Positions 22,923-35,255 of a DNA stretch of 64,000 nt are shown here, one piece after another. Position numbers and translations under genes: made by a program. Every line of letters starts with the position of its first letter. Position 1 is the stretch's first letter. The DNA is from Rhynchospora pubera (Eukaryota > Streptophyta > Magnoliopsida > Poales > Cyperaceae): positions 314,652,513-314,716,512 of the forward strand of contig CM051459.1 of assembly GCA_028095005.1 (NCBI GenBank), given 5' to 3'. The notes under the pieces were generated by a model that did no database searches, was not told the DNA's origin, and saw only the letters and a program-made list of their open reading frames with translations.

Positions 22923-23079
22923 CACCTCATATAGATATATATATATATTACGGAATTGCGTCCAATTTATATAATTAAAAAAATATATAAGGAATTATGT
23001 ACCAGCAACAAACATAAATGAATCAACACATAATTGGCTCATTTAGTATATTTTCATGTTGAGGAAGGTTCTAATGCCA

Positions 23080-23490
23080 ATATTTTGAATTCTACAAATA
23101 TCCTCAAATTCACTTTTTGATTATCTTTTTTCAAATATAAAATTCAAATATCAAATTCAAATGGTTTATTTTATTCAATTTATCAAGCAATGCATTTTCA
23201 TATAAGTTTTATAAATTTTGAAATTTGTTTCATAGTCTATCAAGAAATTAAAACAATGAACGAATCTAGTTAAATATGATAGATTAATTCTAACATGTTC
23301 ATATTTTAGCTCATTGATCAAGTATCAAATAAACTTCAAAATTTATAAAAACTTATATGAAAATGCATTGCTCGCTATATATATCAAATAAGATCAACAG
23401 TTTAAATTTTATATTTTTAAAAAGTAATCAGTGAGTGAGTTTTGGAGTATTTAAGAGCATTCAAATTGTGGGCTCTAGTCTCTAGAGCAC
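23080..23490. mobile_element. Diverged foldback element
   Basis: CAAGCAATGCATTTTCATAT near 23184 recurs inverted near 23370 (ATATGAAAATGCATTGCTCG). Weaker inversion extends outwards on both sides (ATATAAAATTCAAAT / TTAAATTTTATATTTTT). No coding capacity and the termini are uncertain. Confidence 0.6.
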
Positions 23491-24091
23491 TCCACTTACA
23501 TGTTATGAGGCACAAGGAAATGCACATGTTTGTGGATTGCAATGTTAGATAACAATTATGTAATTAAGCAATGAAATAAAATCATACAGTAATAAAGTCG
23601 TCTCACATTCTTGTTGGCACTATGCCTGAAATCAATTGGCCTGGTATCAAATAGATCCAAATCAAATTGTAACACGCAGATTAATTCACAGAAGGTTCCT
23701 TTCCCTGTCGATATAAGCATATCAAGACTAGTTCTCCAAAGGGTAGTTGATCCAGTAGTTCATATTCCAGTGGGGTTTTTTTTTTCTTTTTTCTTTTTTC
23801 TTTTTAGGAGGTTCGGCGATAACTGCACGGGCTGAAGATCGGTATGGACAGATAGATGCCGACTACTCCAGGACTAAATCTAAATGATTGCTTTCTTCTA
23901 CAAAAGTACACACAGCAAAGAAAAATGGTTAGCATCAATGGAGCATAGTAGAGAAATTAATTATTGTATCAGATGGTAATTATTCCGATTTTATAGCTTT
24001 TCTATCACACGTTACAGAGTTGTAAATTTGTGAAAGAATATATTAAAATAAATAACCTGAAATAGCTCATGATTGGACTAGAGAGCATTAA
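23491..24091. other. Intergenic, nothing recognised
   Basis: Contains a T/C-rich tract near 23777-23805 and no supportable gene. Confidence 0.4.
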
Positions 24092-24257
24092 GGCTCCGTT
24101 TGGATGCGTTGAGAATAAGGTAGGAAGAAGGAAAGGGTAAATTTATTGGGAAGTATGTAACTTTTGTGAAGAGTTTGGATGGTTAGAAATAAATTTATTG
24201 GTAAAAAGTGGTTATTTCTTATTCCTTATTCCGGAAAAAAACCATCCAAACGGAGCC
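24092..24257. mobile_element. Tourist-like MITE
   Basis: TIRs GGCTCCGTTTGGATG / CATCCAAACGGAGCC, TSD TAA (24089-24091, 24258-24260). The core is in opposite orientation to several relatives (AAGTATGTAACTTTTGTGAA). Confidence 0.9.
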
Positions 24258-24779
24258 TAAGATTCCCTCTCTGAATGATAACGGTCCTCAAGATTTTTAG
24301 ATTTCAATAATTTCTATTAAAAAATACCAGCATTTGCACCTTTTAAAATTTAAGAATGACCGCTCGAGCTCCTCTGATTTATATTATCAGTGGATCTGCA
24401 TTTAAAAAAGAAGTGTAAAAATAAAAAAAGTTTGAACGATTTCATATTACCGGTAGCACTCCTCATTCGCCATCTTGTATAATTTTTTAGAGATTTATTT
24501 ACCATCTTATATTTTTAAATTCGGCCAATTTTTAGTGAATAAAACAATAAAAGATTTTAATTTTTTTTCCAAAATTCTGACAAAAAATTGTGAATTCTTT
24601 TTTTTAAAAAAATTTGCGATATACAGATTGAATTGGGCCCATTAGGTGGAGGATGAAATAATTAACTTTACACAATGAAGTCGATTAATCCGATATCAAA
24701 CTAAATAAGCTTACCTTTTGCTGCCCTACCCTCAAAAAAAAAAAAAAAAGCTTACCTTTTGCTGGAAATGTTACAGTAG
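24258..24779. other. Intergenic, nothing recognised
   Basis: AT-rich. A short direct repeat of AAGCTTACCTTTTGCTG (about 24708 and 24749) brackets a poly-A run, which may be the scar of a small retroposed piece. Confidence 0.4.
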
Positions 24780-25605
24780 CGGTTCCTTCATCATCAAACG
24801 AGACCTGGCAAGAGCCAGCAACTTTTAATTATCCAACAGGGTTGGGCAGCCTTCAATTAGCAACGCCAAAATATTCTTGGGTAAAATCATTTCGGGGCTG
24901 TTTGGATTATCCAAGAAATTTGGGGAATTTCATCTTCCTATCATAAATTTATTATAAACAATCCAAATTCTTCACAAAGTTACACACTTCCCAATAAATT
25001 TATTCATAGGAATTGCAACTTTTCCAAATTCCCCAAATTCCTAAGTAATCCAAACGGCTCCTTCGTGTAGGTTTGGACAGTTGTTGAGTGTAATAATCTG
25101 GCGAGAAGTGAGGTACATCAAGTTCAATGGCAGCTGTGTAACATCGCAACCACTTAGGAGCAAATGCCTGAGAGAGGTAAGAAATTGAGACACCTCATCG
25201 CCTCTGGAATCTCCTTTGAAATTAACAATTGACAAAAACTCTATCTGAGGAGATAGTTTCATCTGATAGCATCTTCTTCAGTAGTATTGGGTTATCAACT
25301 AAAACACTTTTAATTCGCATTGAGCACTTATTAATGGAAGGCGAGATATCAAACCCTGGATAGCCCGTCACCGACAGATTCGAAAGTGAAGTTAATGATT
25401 CCAAACCCTTTAAACGGCCTTCCCAAGCCATTATGCTCTTTGAGACCAGATAGATGACCAACATGTAAAACTCTCTCCCTGCGATTCTCATTTTCCATAT
25501 AAAAATTATTGTTGATTGTAGCATCTCGAAATTTTAGAATCTCCAGGGAATAAGGCAATTGTGCATTTGACGAGTCCAAGTTGAAACAAGAAGATCAGCA
25601 TTTAA
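24780..25605 (-). pseudogene. NLR leucine-rich-repeat fragment
   Basis: Minus-strand pieces read QLPYSLEILKFRDATINN, GLESLTSLSNLSVTGYPGFD, IKSVLVDNPILLKKMLSDET, then after a frameshift near 25250 LSPQIEFLSIVNFKGDS, FLTSLRHLLLSGCDVTQLP and ITLNNCPNLHE. Past a MITE it continues NILALLIEGCPTLLDN. The L-x-x-L-x-L spacing and the NNCPNL / EGCPTL repeat ends are characteristic of the LRR region of plant non-TIR NLR resistance proteins. No NB-ARC motif (P-loop, kinase-2, GLPL) is present. It is frame-shifted and interrupted, so dead. Confidence 0.8.
24894..25061. mobile_element. Tourist-like MITE inside the LRR fragment
   Basis: TIRs GGGGCTGTTTGGATTATCC / TAATCCAAACGGCTCC with TSD TTC (24891-24893, 25062-25064). 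The core is the same subfamily as 3975-4140. It separates the NNCPNLHE and NILALL parts of the LRR pseudogene. Confidence 0.9.
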
Positions 25606-27535
25606 CAAAGGGAGCATAGGTTCGCTGCTTTACATAATCAACTCATGCACAGCTGCGCAAGAATGTGCACATAATCATGCATGCGTGCATATATACCAAT
25701 ATACCATGCATACACATACATAAACAGACATCATTGAAAATATATCATCTACGTACGACTGAAAAGCTGAGGTGAGGTCATAGAGATTAACCAACAGAAA
25801 AGCTCAGGTGAGGTCAAAAAAGTGCAAGATCACAGAAAACAATATGTAGTAGTTAGAAAACAACATAATAAAAACTGATACCTGTAAACACTATGTTCAA
25901 AACAGTCCCTCCATACAGCTATATATGTTTGAATTCAATTAAGAAATAAAGCACTTACAATATTATTTATTGAATAGTTTAGAATTTTGCTATATATACA
26001 ACCCTCTATGCATTTATAGTATGCTCAAGTATCAGTTTGCCAAACAATGCTTACTGGCAATCTGGCATGAAGCATATGAGCAGGGGTGAGGGGTGTTACT
26101 AGTAACTACAACCAAAAAACAAATCTTGTAATGCAAAATGATGAAAAATTTGTTCTAAACAAACTAAAACTGGTTTTCATCTACGTACGACTGAAACATG
26201 AATATCACTTCATATATGACAGAAAGCGCAAAAGTATTAAACATTTTACGAGAAAGAAGAGCATTTTAGCAAAGTAACACAAAATATGATAAGCATGCCA
26301 TAAGTGCACAAAATTTTTTAGGAGAAAGTCGATTTCTATGTGTTACTCAGCGTATTGTTGGATAGCTTAAAGGACACTATAAGTGTACATATACATAGTA
26401 AATGATGGTGTAATTAGAAGGAACAAATATTAAGTGTTAAAAGAAATTTTCAGCGTATTGTTGGATAGTTAAAAGGACACTCTGAGTGTACAAATACATA
26501 GGAAATGATAGTGTACATTATAAGAGACAAATATTGAGTGCTAAAAGAAATTTTCACAGTATCTCTTCTATCCACCATATTAATAAAATATATAAACTCA
26601 ATAAAAACCGAATTTTGTCAAACTGAATTCTATCAAAAACTTTGAAAGAAGTTTAACAAGGAAGCAGATCCATCATAGATCTCTAAGTGAATTTAATCAA
26701 GGACATACGAGTAAATTGTGTACAATCTTAAAACTGATATTACTCCTTGATATCAATGACCTGTATATATTTATTCAAACAAACCGTGATAATATCATAG
26801 TTCTTATTAGGATATAAAAAATCAAACGATTTTTTTTTTCAAATCAGTACAAAAGTTCTAAATTAGTAAAATTTAAACAGCAACTGACGTCAAATGTGTG
26901 GAAACACAGAAAGTATTGGTTTAACTGAAGCCCCAGTTGAAATGCTACAATTGGTCATTCAAATGAAGTATATGTTTTCATGCTACTTCAACAACCAATA
27001 ATTTGAACTCAAATCTGGTATGAGCCAAAAAGTCACAATAATCCAAAAAAACACAGAAGTTATTTATTGTAATATAATCAGATTCATACAGAAATTTACA
27101 AACAGATACATAGACCACATACATAAATAGACAGTACACATTGAAACACTAGTACTACTTGGAGGACTCAAAATTATTAAGAAAAACTCCATTATCCACC
27201 CTTAAATTAACATAAAACACACAAAGAAATAGCAAATACCGGACACAACAAAACATTATGTACTACATTACCAACACTTAATAAAAGCACAATACAACTT
27301 CAATTCAAGGCTCAATATTTTTTTGTTCTTCCCTCAATTCATACTCGAAGATTTTTTTTATATATACTTTCCTTCACTCTTCAATGTTCCTCATTTTTCT
27401 GCAATAACTAATTTTGTATTTATCTACCTCTCAAAAGAAAAGTTGGTAATGTAGTCCCTTATACAAATAATGCAGCAACAGATACCTTAAGTTTGAAGAT
27501 TTTAGTGATTTTGTTCCTGTTCCAACTCATCTACT
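25606..27535. other. Intergenic, AT-rich
   Basis: No gene recognised. It includes a tandem duplication at 26348-26565 and lies downstream of the Nudix gene, so part of it may be that gene's 3' UTR. Confidence 0.5.
26348..26565. repeat. Two tandem ~103-bp units
   Basis: CAGCGTATTGTTGGATAG starts at 26348 and again at 26451. Both copies continue AAGGACACT.T.AGTGTACA and end AAAAGAAATTTTCA. They differ by several substitutions and short indels. Confidence 0.85.
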
Positions 27536-28971
27536 TCAAGGATATGGGGTTTTATATTCTGGAGATTGCTCCATAAATGAAGGTGATCTCTGGTAAACAA
27601 CGGATGCAGCACGGATCAGAATACCTGCTGTCAGTCCCCAAATCATAAACCTTTTACCCTCTGTATTATAATCAAAGAAATGGACAAGGTACTTAACTCC
27701 CATCCAATTTCGCTCTTCGGACATCTTGTTCTCATCCTAAAAGTAGTACAAATAATACAGTTACTAACTACTTGGTAATGTTCCTGAAATCGAAAAGAAT
27801 ATAATTGAAAAGATCTCAAATGAATTGCTTACAACATACCTTTAGGAACATTTCAAGAGGTGCATCAAACATTTCTTCTACTTCAGAAGGGTTTAAAACG
27901 GGCTTGAATGCATCTCGATCATCGAGAATTGCAATAACAGGTGTCACTCTGAGTAGATGCTGCAAAACACACCTACAAATTGTTTATAAATTTTATTTCA
28001 CATTGTTCGAAAGTTATTTTGGACTATTTGTGCGTTGAATGATACAATAAGATACAGAGTTTAAAATAAAGTTTAAAAAATGGCATCTTCTACTCAACTT
28101 TCTCAATATACATTGTGTGCATGAATAAAATTCTCCATTAAGGATCAATTACCATACCAAGCAAGCATGCATCAATAAAATAAGAACATAGCACCTTTTG
28201 CCAAAACGGCAGGGTTCTCAGATAAGACATTGTTATTTGCAATAGAGCATAGAATAAAATGCATAGCATAGTATCTTACGTGTCATGAGTTTGCAAGCAC
28301 AAATGTAAACCAATGGTACCTTGGATAAAAATCAAGTGTTATTTTTTCCTTAGTTGATAAAAGTGGCAAATAAATGAAAGTTGTACCTTGGATAAAAAGG
28401 GTTCAAGAGTAGTAACAATAGAAACCAAACTAGGTTCAAGTCCAATTTCCTCCTTGGCTTCTCTAAGCGCCGTTTCCTTTTCATCCTTATCCCCTTCCTC
28501 CGTCTTTCCACCTGGCAACGATACCTCACCTAAATTTCACAACACTATCACTAAATTAAGAAGGAAATGTAAAAGAATAAAGCAAATTTAAACAGATTAT
28601 TTAAGTTAGAGAAACGAACCGGAGTGAGTGGAGAGATTAGACGAGCGTTTAGTGAGAATCACGCGCAGATCCCCCCTCGAATCCTCGAAGAGACAGATGA
28701 GAACAGCGGCGGTCTTGGAATGGAACCGATCGGGTCGAGCGAGAGTAGGCGGCGCCGACGACTCCGCCACGGCCATGGGAGAGAACACCTTGCCCCGAGC
28801 ATCCACCACTGGTGCATCTTCGTCGGAAGCGGGGGCGTCGAGAGGGGAAGGAGGAGCTTTGTAGAGGCGGAGCTGGTTCGCGAGGATCGCAAGGCGATGG
28901 GATTTGATCTGACTGGGGTTCGTTGAAGTTGGAGATGTCGCCATGGCTGCGATTCGGAGAAGTGCTCTCAT
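27536..28971 (-). CDS. NUDT15-like: Nudix CoA pyrophosphatase (NUDT15/22-like), intact
   Basis: Four exons on the minus strand: 28971-28620, 28529-28387, 27959-27840 and 27736-27536, all GT-AG, giving 271 aa. The CoA-specific motif LTKRSSNLSTHSGE (about residues 106-119) spans the first intron and leads into the Nudix box GGKTEEGDKDEKETALREAK then EEIGL (125-148), with metal-binding Glu141, Glu144 and Glu145. Later blocks LNPSEVEEMFDAPLEMFLKD and MIWGLTAGILIRAASVVYQR match Arabidopsis NUDT15/22. The family hydrolyses CoA and acyl-CoA to 3',5'-ADP and 4'-phosphopantetheine. A second ATG at residue 10 has a stronger context (CAGCCATGGCG), so two N-termini, possibly with different targeting, are plausible. 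Confidence 0.95.
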
Positions 28972-29368
28972 CTCATCTCGTCATATCGTAGCGTTGCTTT
29001 GTTAAGTTGTGAAGTCGCTCGCGCGAATTGTTAAATAATATATTTTTTTTTCTTACATCGTTTGAGAATGAAAAATCAAGGAGCCAGTACACCTGGAAAG
29101 CAACTCAAACTCTTCAATTGACATTTGACAGTGCATTTTTGTTATAAAAATTTATCAGTATTCTCTTACATAGTTACATGTTGCTTTTCAAGGTTTATAT
29201 AAATCTTGTGGGTCATTTTTACAAAGTATTTCTTTTTTCCCTAAAAATAAAAATTATTTTCTTATAATTTATTTAACTAATTTCTAATTTTTTTAACATA
29301 TTAATTGGTATTTCCGTAGTATTACAAATAAAAATTGAAACATTCAAGTGATGTTGACCTAAACACCA
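28972..29368. other. Nudix gene upstream region
   Basis: AT-rich flank containing the presumed promoter of the minus-strand Nudix gene. I see no clear TATA box or other element. Confidence 0.4.
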
Positions 29369-29377
29369 AAAAAAGAA

Positions 29378-30473
29378 GGGAAAATTTGTTCTGTACCCCT
29401 CAAAACTGAGGAAATACATAATTTATCCTCCGAAAGTTCAAACTCCTGATTTTGCCCCTCCGAATTTTGGACACCTTCTCTTTTTACCCCTTTACCATAT
29501 TTTTTAATATAAATAAAATTAAAATAATAAAACTGAAAATTTCTGCCCATTTTACCCTTGTTCGAATCCAACCAGAATTTGACTCGACTCAACCCAGTCC
29601 CATTATTCCTTCCTTCTCTCTCGAACCGTTCTTTCTCCTCTCACACGCATGAACACCTGCTTACTGTTCTCCTTCGCAGGGAATTGAAATGGATCAGCAG
29701 CAGACCTCGAGACAGGACCGTAGTGACCATTGGGAAGAAGTGGGCATTGGTGAAGCAAGTGACCCACTTTCGAACATCCCCAACATTTCTTTGTATTTGT
29801 ACAAAAAACTCTGTAATGGCCCTTCATTAAGCAATTGAAACATCTTTTGTCTTTCTTAAACTCTGATATTTTCTCCTTGAAAATCTCCTTAAGGTTTTCC
29901 TTACCTAGCAGATTGGAGGATTTTATTAAAAGAAGGGAAATTAAAGCTGCACTTCTTCTGTAAGTTACGGTTCTGTAGAAGGTCTAGAGTTGCAAGAGAA
30001 AAAGGTGGGCGGGTGGGAATAAGGGGTTGAAGACGTGACCTTATGTCAGATCGGTGAGCAACCGTCCTCTTCCGCCAAAACTAGGTTGCCTTGATCCCTG
30101 AAGTGATATCCTTTGTCGGCTAATGCAGTGTACCTTGGGGTAGGGGTTGTCTTGTTTTCGCCTCCAGAATCGATTTAGTCGATGAAGACATTTCAGTCTC
30201 CTTCAACACATCGGTGCACTGCCCGAGCTTCACCTTCAAATAATGGTAATGGGACTGGGTTGAGTCGAGTCAAATTCTGGTTGGATTCGAACAAGGATAA
30301 AATGGTCAGAAATTTTCAGTTTCATTATTTTAATCTTATTTATATTAAAAAGTATGGCAGAGGGGTAAAAAGAGAAGGTGTCCAAATTTCGGAGTGGCAA
30401 AATCAGGAGTTTGAACTTTCAGAGGGTAAATCATGTATTTCCTCAGTTTTGAGGGGTACAGAAAAATTTTTCC
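29378..30473. mobile_element. Mutator-like element with captured sequence (Pack-MULE type)
   Basis: 1096 bp, with perfect 9-bp target duplications AAAAAAGAA (29369-29377, 30474-30482). TIRs of about 230 bp begin GGGAAAATTTGTTCTGTACC and the complement of GTACAGAAAAATTTTTCC, running inward to GACTCGACTCAACCCAGTCC and its inverse. Long TIRs with a 9-bp duplication define Mutator-like elements. No MuDR-type transposase is present. The interior (29610-30240) is non-TIR DNA that includes a zinc-knuckle coding fragment, so it looks like gene capture. Confidence 0.92.
29690..29900 (-). pseudogene. Captured double CCHC zinc-knuckle fragment
   Basis: The minus strand reads KENLKEIFKEKISEFKKDKR, then CFNCLMKGHYRVFC and CWGCSKVGHLLHQC, two perfect C-x2-C-x4-H-x4-C knuckles 8 residues apart. 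The spacing and the following PLLPNGHYGP resemble the nucleic-acid-binding region of plant gag-like/LINE ORF1-like proteins (DUF4283 plus zf-CCHC). The rest of such a protein is absent and upstream frames have stops, so it is a fragment carried by the Mutator-like element rather than an independent gene. Confidence 0.75.
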
Positions 30474-30696
30474 AAAAAAGAAATTTGTTGATCGCCATAT
30501 TTTTACCATGGTGATTTACGAGCTAAAATAATCATGTGAAATGCATACAACTTGGAAACATGAAGTGGCTATTAAATGAGAAAAAATAGGCCAATGAAAG
30601 TGGAAGATCCTTAGATTTGAGAGAATGAAATTTATTTATAGATTAGCATATCGCAAGAAATATAGAAAAAGTTTAATATGCAACATAGTGCATAGA

Positions 30697-30900
30697 GCAT
30701 TCCGTGCACCGCGAACTTTTTCGGGAGTATTTTTGTAAATTGACAAATCTAATTTAACCAATCTAATCTACATATTGAAATCTCATAGAAAACCAAATTT
30801 TACAATTTTTGAAATTTTATTACTACTTTTTTCAGATTTTTTAAAACAAGTCATTTTTAAAAAATTGTATAAAAAATTACATATACATAAATGAACTAGC
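30697..30900. mobile_element. Half of a foldback element related to 60890-61250
   Basis: GTAAATTGACAAATCTAATT and ATTGAAATCTCATAGAAAAC recur inverted in the element at 60.9-61.25 kb (AATTAGATTTGTCAATTTAC, GCTATGAGATTTTAAT). Only one arm is present here. A hairpin GCCCGCTCAAGGTGCGGGC just beyond (about 30907-30925) resembles a Helitron-end hairpin, but no diagnostic terminus is seen. Confidence 0.5.
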
Positions 30901-30925
30901 AACAGTGCCCGCTCAAGGTGCGGGC

Positions 30926-33329
30926 GAAATATGTGAAAATATATATTACATGGCACATATATTTTATAAAAATAAACCTATGCTAGCTATTTAATTAGTC
31001 TGTGATTTCTTGCATTTGATATTCCTGATATTTATCAAGGTGTATTTTCATATCTCTAGATTTTATTTGCACTTTCGGAAAACTAACTGAGCGAGCAATA
31101 GATCTCAAGCCGTCAAGCGAGTACAAAAAAGGTTGCTATAAATTGATCTTGGAACATGAAAAGATCAATATTGAGTGTTAAATCTATTTGTAACATCTCT
31201 AAGATTCTAGTTAAGAAATATGAACAATAAAATATCTGTCGTGGCGTGATACATCCATTCAAACAAATTGAGAAATCACCCTTTTCATTTCTAGCATATA
31301 ATTGTTTCAATAATGAAAAGGTTGTCAAATTATCTTTCTAAAATATTAACTTTTCAAAAATAATGGAAACTAATTTAATGTAAATGATTACCTTTAATGG
31401 ATTTATTAAAATTTTAGAAAAGAAAAAATTGTCAATCACGAAACACTTCGTGTAACGTTAAAAAAAATTGGAGTTTTTCATGTTGTCTCACCTTTTAAAC
31501 ACACATGGAATTTTAATCGAAGAGTTTGCTACCGTAGCAATGCAGATTGATATTACTTTTAATTTACTTGCTGTCTTGATAAAATTTGTATATTCTTATT
31601 AAAATCCAAAAATCACATAACGAACATCAGTGGACGGCTCCGAAAATAAAGCATCATTACCTTCAAAACAATTATAACACAATTATTAAAAAAATTTGGT
31701 GTATTAGTGTTATAATTAGTTGTCTCTCTAAAAAATGATTTGATTTATCGTATATGCTACTGGATTGAAGCTTGCAAACTTGTAATCATGTAAAAAGAAG
31801 AGTAAAGTCCATTTTTATTATTCTCTTGATTTGTAACGCTCAATGCTCAAATTGAAAATTCAAATATTTTAAAAAATTTTATTTTTTTTGGTGAAAAAAG
31901 TAGCACATTGTTACCAGGTTCAATAGAGAAAACCAACAGTTCAATTATACTCCCAATCCCCTCAACTAAAACTCAAAACCCACCATACTTGGTACCAACA
32001 TATATCAGAACTATTTAACAAAGTCTCCACTCTCCATCTAACCCTTTTTTTTATTAGATCACATTAGATACCATTCCAACTTTTCAATATACGCTGGATT
32101 CAACGGTAAATCCAAAAAGGAAAAAAAAACACATCACTTCAAATGACAAGAAACTTCAAACTTCAAGTTTAACATTTATGTTATCAATTTTGCACTCTCT
32201 TTAGGTTCATGACAGTATTAAGTTGTTCTATTGTTCAGTCCCCTGATCTCTAGCCTGATTGTCGATCTGTTCCACCATATATCCCTACACCATCTACAGA
32301 GGCACCATCTTCCAGTCTGGCACCCTTCACTTAGCAAATTCATTTTGTACTTTGATTGCATCTTACCTGAGTCAATTCCTCTTTGAACTTTAGTTGCATC
32401 TTACCTAACCAGCAATTCAAAGTGTTTTCAATCCACATTAGCATAGTTCTCACACTTTTCAAAGGAGAAGGCTTTAAAATAACATAATTTCTATGATCCC
32501 ACAAACAAACACAAAGCACTATAGATTTTTAAAAAAAGCATACCTATCAAAATGATAAATTAAAAAGTCCATAACTTTTCATTTCAGTGTTAACATGCAC
32601 AACCATGATATGCTTGTAGCTGTCAGAGTTTAGACATTGAAATATTGAGCTTGGAACTGTCATTACTAACAGTGAAGGGTTTATTTATATCAATGTTAAT
32701 CCATACTTCTTATTATGCTGTCCCTTTGTGAAAAATAACAAATCTTTGGACCTTTGTATAAATGTAACTCATGAAGGGCTTAAACAGATTGTATATTTTG
32801 CGTATGACTTTCTAAAAGCACTTTCTTGCCTTAAGAAACCAAATGTGGCTTTAAAACAGTAACTGACAGGAGGATCTACGTGTATTACTGGAAATAGTTT
32901 AGAAAATTCATTGCTGACTATCTGTTACTCCAATCAAGAATGCAATCTGATAATGTTATTAGGTGTATAGTGTAGCACATCCATCTTAATTTTTGTGATT
33001 TTTGGACAAGCGCTCGGTACCTTTTCCTCGAGTCAAGGACAGTGAATGAAAGGACAGAGAAGATCAGGGCGAGGATAGAAAAGATATCTAGGGGAACAGT
33101 TGGAGCGGGAATTGATGCTCACCACGGCTTCGCTTTTTCCCCCATGGGGATCCACCGCTCCTAGTTTTTCAACTACTTAAACAATTATCTACCTTTTCCA
33201 ATTCAGCTCCAAAAGTTAACAGGTCTACAAGGTTTTATTTATCGCCACCTCCAAATAACAAAGCTCAATTAGTCTAAACATTTACTAAATGTACCAATTT
33301 TGGTTGAAGGAACTCACTTGCAAGAACAG
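30926..33329. other. Intergenic, no gene supported
   Basis: AT-rich. A GC-richer island at 33005-33165 has short open frames (for example GTVGAGIDAHHGFAFSPMG on plus) that I cannot assign. Confidence 0.4.
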
Positions 33330-34690
33330 AACCTTATCTAAGATTACGTGTGGCGGTTCCTGGTTAGCCAGGGAGGCTACAATTGATTGAAGAAGGTGGG
33401 CACGGAATGCAGAGACCTCAGTCTCCTCTACGATTCCTTCCCAGACCCAGGCTGCTCCATCTCTATTAAGCTTGCGATTTTCAAGTGAAGTGTCATCTCT
33501 GATAGTGAAATTTATTGCTGCAATATTAAAAAAATTCTCAACCTAAATCCGACAAAACAAATCATCCAATTATTATTATTTTACAATGCAAAGCAGAAAG
33601 TTAGAAATAAGAAATAGTATATGAAGCTAGACATGGATTTAATTTCTCAATATTTTAATTTAAACAACACTACAGACTTATAGTATTGATCCTCTCTTTC
33701 ACTAATTTCATTTTTAATTTCGAATGGTTTCAAATCATACCTCAAATGTTGGACTCTGTAGTTGCTCTTGCTGCAATTCATTCATTCTTTCTTTCAACTA
33801 ATATTCAGATCCATTTTTGTTCATGAATATGAAGCTTGTCTCTTATGGGCTTGTGAATACAAGTGCATATTGTGTCCTCATCAATTTCTTCTTCATTCTC
33901 AGGACCTTGAGGAGGTTGAAGATGTTCGCAATCTACAGTTTTGTAAATCAGCTTTGTTTTTTTCTTTAGTATTTTTTGGGTCAACATTTCTTGGATACCA
34001 CTCTATCTCGGTCCTGCAATACAAAATAGAATTGAATAGTTAGTTAGCGTAATTTAAAAAAAGTATTATTAATGAATAGTACCAAATACAGGGAGTTAAT
34101 TCTTTCCAACAAATAATTTACTTATATATAATCTTTTGGGATGCTTCTGGGTATCCGGATCCATGCGCACCCCAACATACGTCTGCCTCCAACCACGTCT
34201 TTAAGCCACTCCAACAAGTTTACCTTCATCAGTGAAAATACTAAATCAATAAACACTTTTTACTGGACATAAATATTTGTCCTTCATTTATGCTTATATA
34301 ATGTATCTAAATGAAACAATTTAGTATTTACAAATGAGAGAAGATAGTTGATCAAATATGACCTTAGAAATAAACAAATTCCAACCTGTACCAGCAAGTA
34401 AATCCAAAATTTCAATGTCTGAAAACACAAAGTAATAATCCTCTAAAAAGAATGAAACAATGCATCATGGAGTACTGACCTCAAGATATAGGGCAATAGT
34501 TTTCCTTTCCCTGGAGGCTAGCTGAAAGAAAATTAATAATAAGAATGTACATACACCTGACACGTTTGACCTTAGTGAGGTGCATATCAAGAGGAACTTC
34601 TTGGAATTAAGCAGCAAGTTGTCTTTCCCAGAGTCTGGTCGACAGAGGCATTGATAGAGCCGTCTCAATTTGTGAAGCCAGTGTATACTG
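33330..34690 (-). pseudogene. Degenerate exons of an unrecognised gene
   Basis: Several minus-strand blocks look like exons by codon texture and splice-like edges. 34690-34570 gives SQIETALSMPLSTRLWERQL, then a stop. 34522-34480 gives LASRERKTIALYLEV. 34250-34135 gives TDEGKLVGVA, a stop, RRGWRQTYVGVRMDPDTQKH. 34015-33740 gives TEIEWYPRNVDPKNTKEKNK and, in another frame, LQPPQGPENEEEIDEDTI. 33530-33330 is the best, open over about 65 codons (NRDGAAWVWEGIVEETEVSA, FRAHLLQSIVASLANQEPPH). I do not recognise the family. Stops and frame changes suggest a pseudogene, but a live gene with mis-drawn exons is possible. Confidence 0.4.
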
Positions 34691-35255
34691 TCAAGTGGAT
34701 TGAGTTTAGTACCTCTCTCGAATAAAAGTCATGTATCAAAGAACTACCACCCGACACACCACACCAAATCCAATCTAGTCGAGAACCTACATATACCAGA
34801 TGAACAAACTAAACCATTATTTCATTTTGCCAGCATTCCTATAATCTCTCATTGGTTCATTCAGAAATTTAATCAAAGGGTGCAGGGTGCCTTAAGCCAT
34901 CTCAATTATAACAATTTCAAAGCAAATAACCAGAAAAATCAAGTGAAAAAAGAAGAATGTGAAATTGCGGAGAGGGAGAACTCACCATCCAATAATGACT
35001 ATGCATAACACTTTGAGGTCAATTTGTTCCTAGTCCAAACAAGTTTTGACTTTCTTTTTGTTCTTGTTTTAATTTTAATATTCAATCCAAATATGAACAA
35101 ATCAACACCCTTATTAAACCTATTACATATAAATACCAGAATAGATCAGCATCTAAAACAAAGTTTCCTACAAACGATATAATTAATGAGTTTTATAAAG
35201 CATAGAAGTATATTAATATTAAAATCAGTAAAATCAGGTATCAAAGCAAACTTAC

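Noticed and set aside
28624..28926. Plus-strand frames of 78-100 codons opposite the Nudix exon 1
   Set aside because: They are antisense shadows of a GC-rich coding exon; the minus strand carries the conserved Nudix motifs and splice sites.
30900..30930. A Helitron terminus, from the hairpin GCCCGCTCAAGGTGCGGGC (and a similar one near 37965)
   Set aside because: The expected CTRR end after the hairpin and a TC start cannot be placed convincingly.
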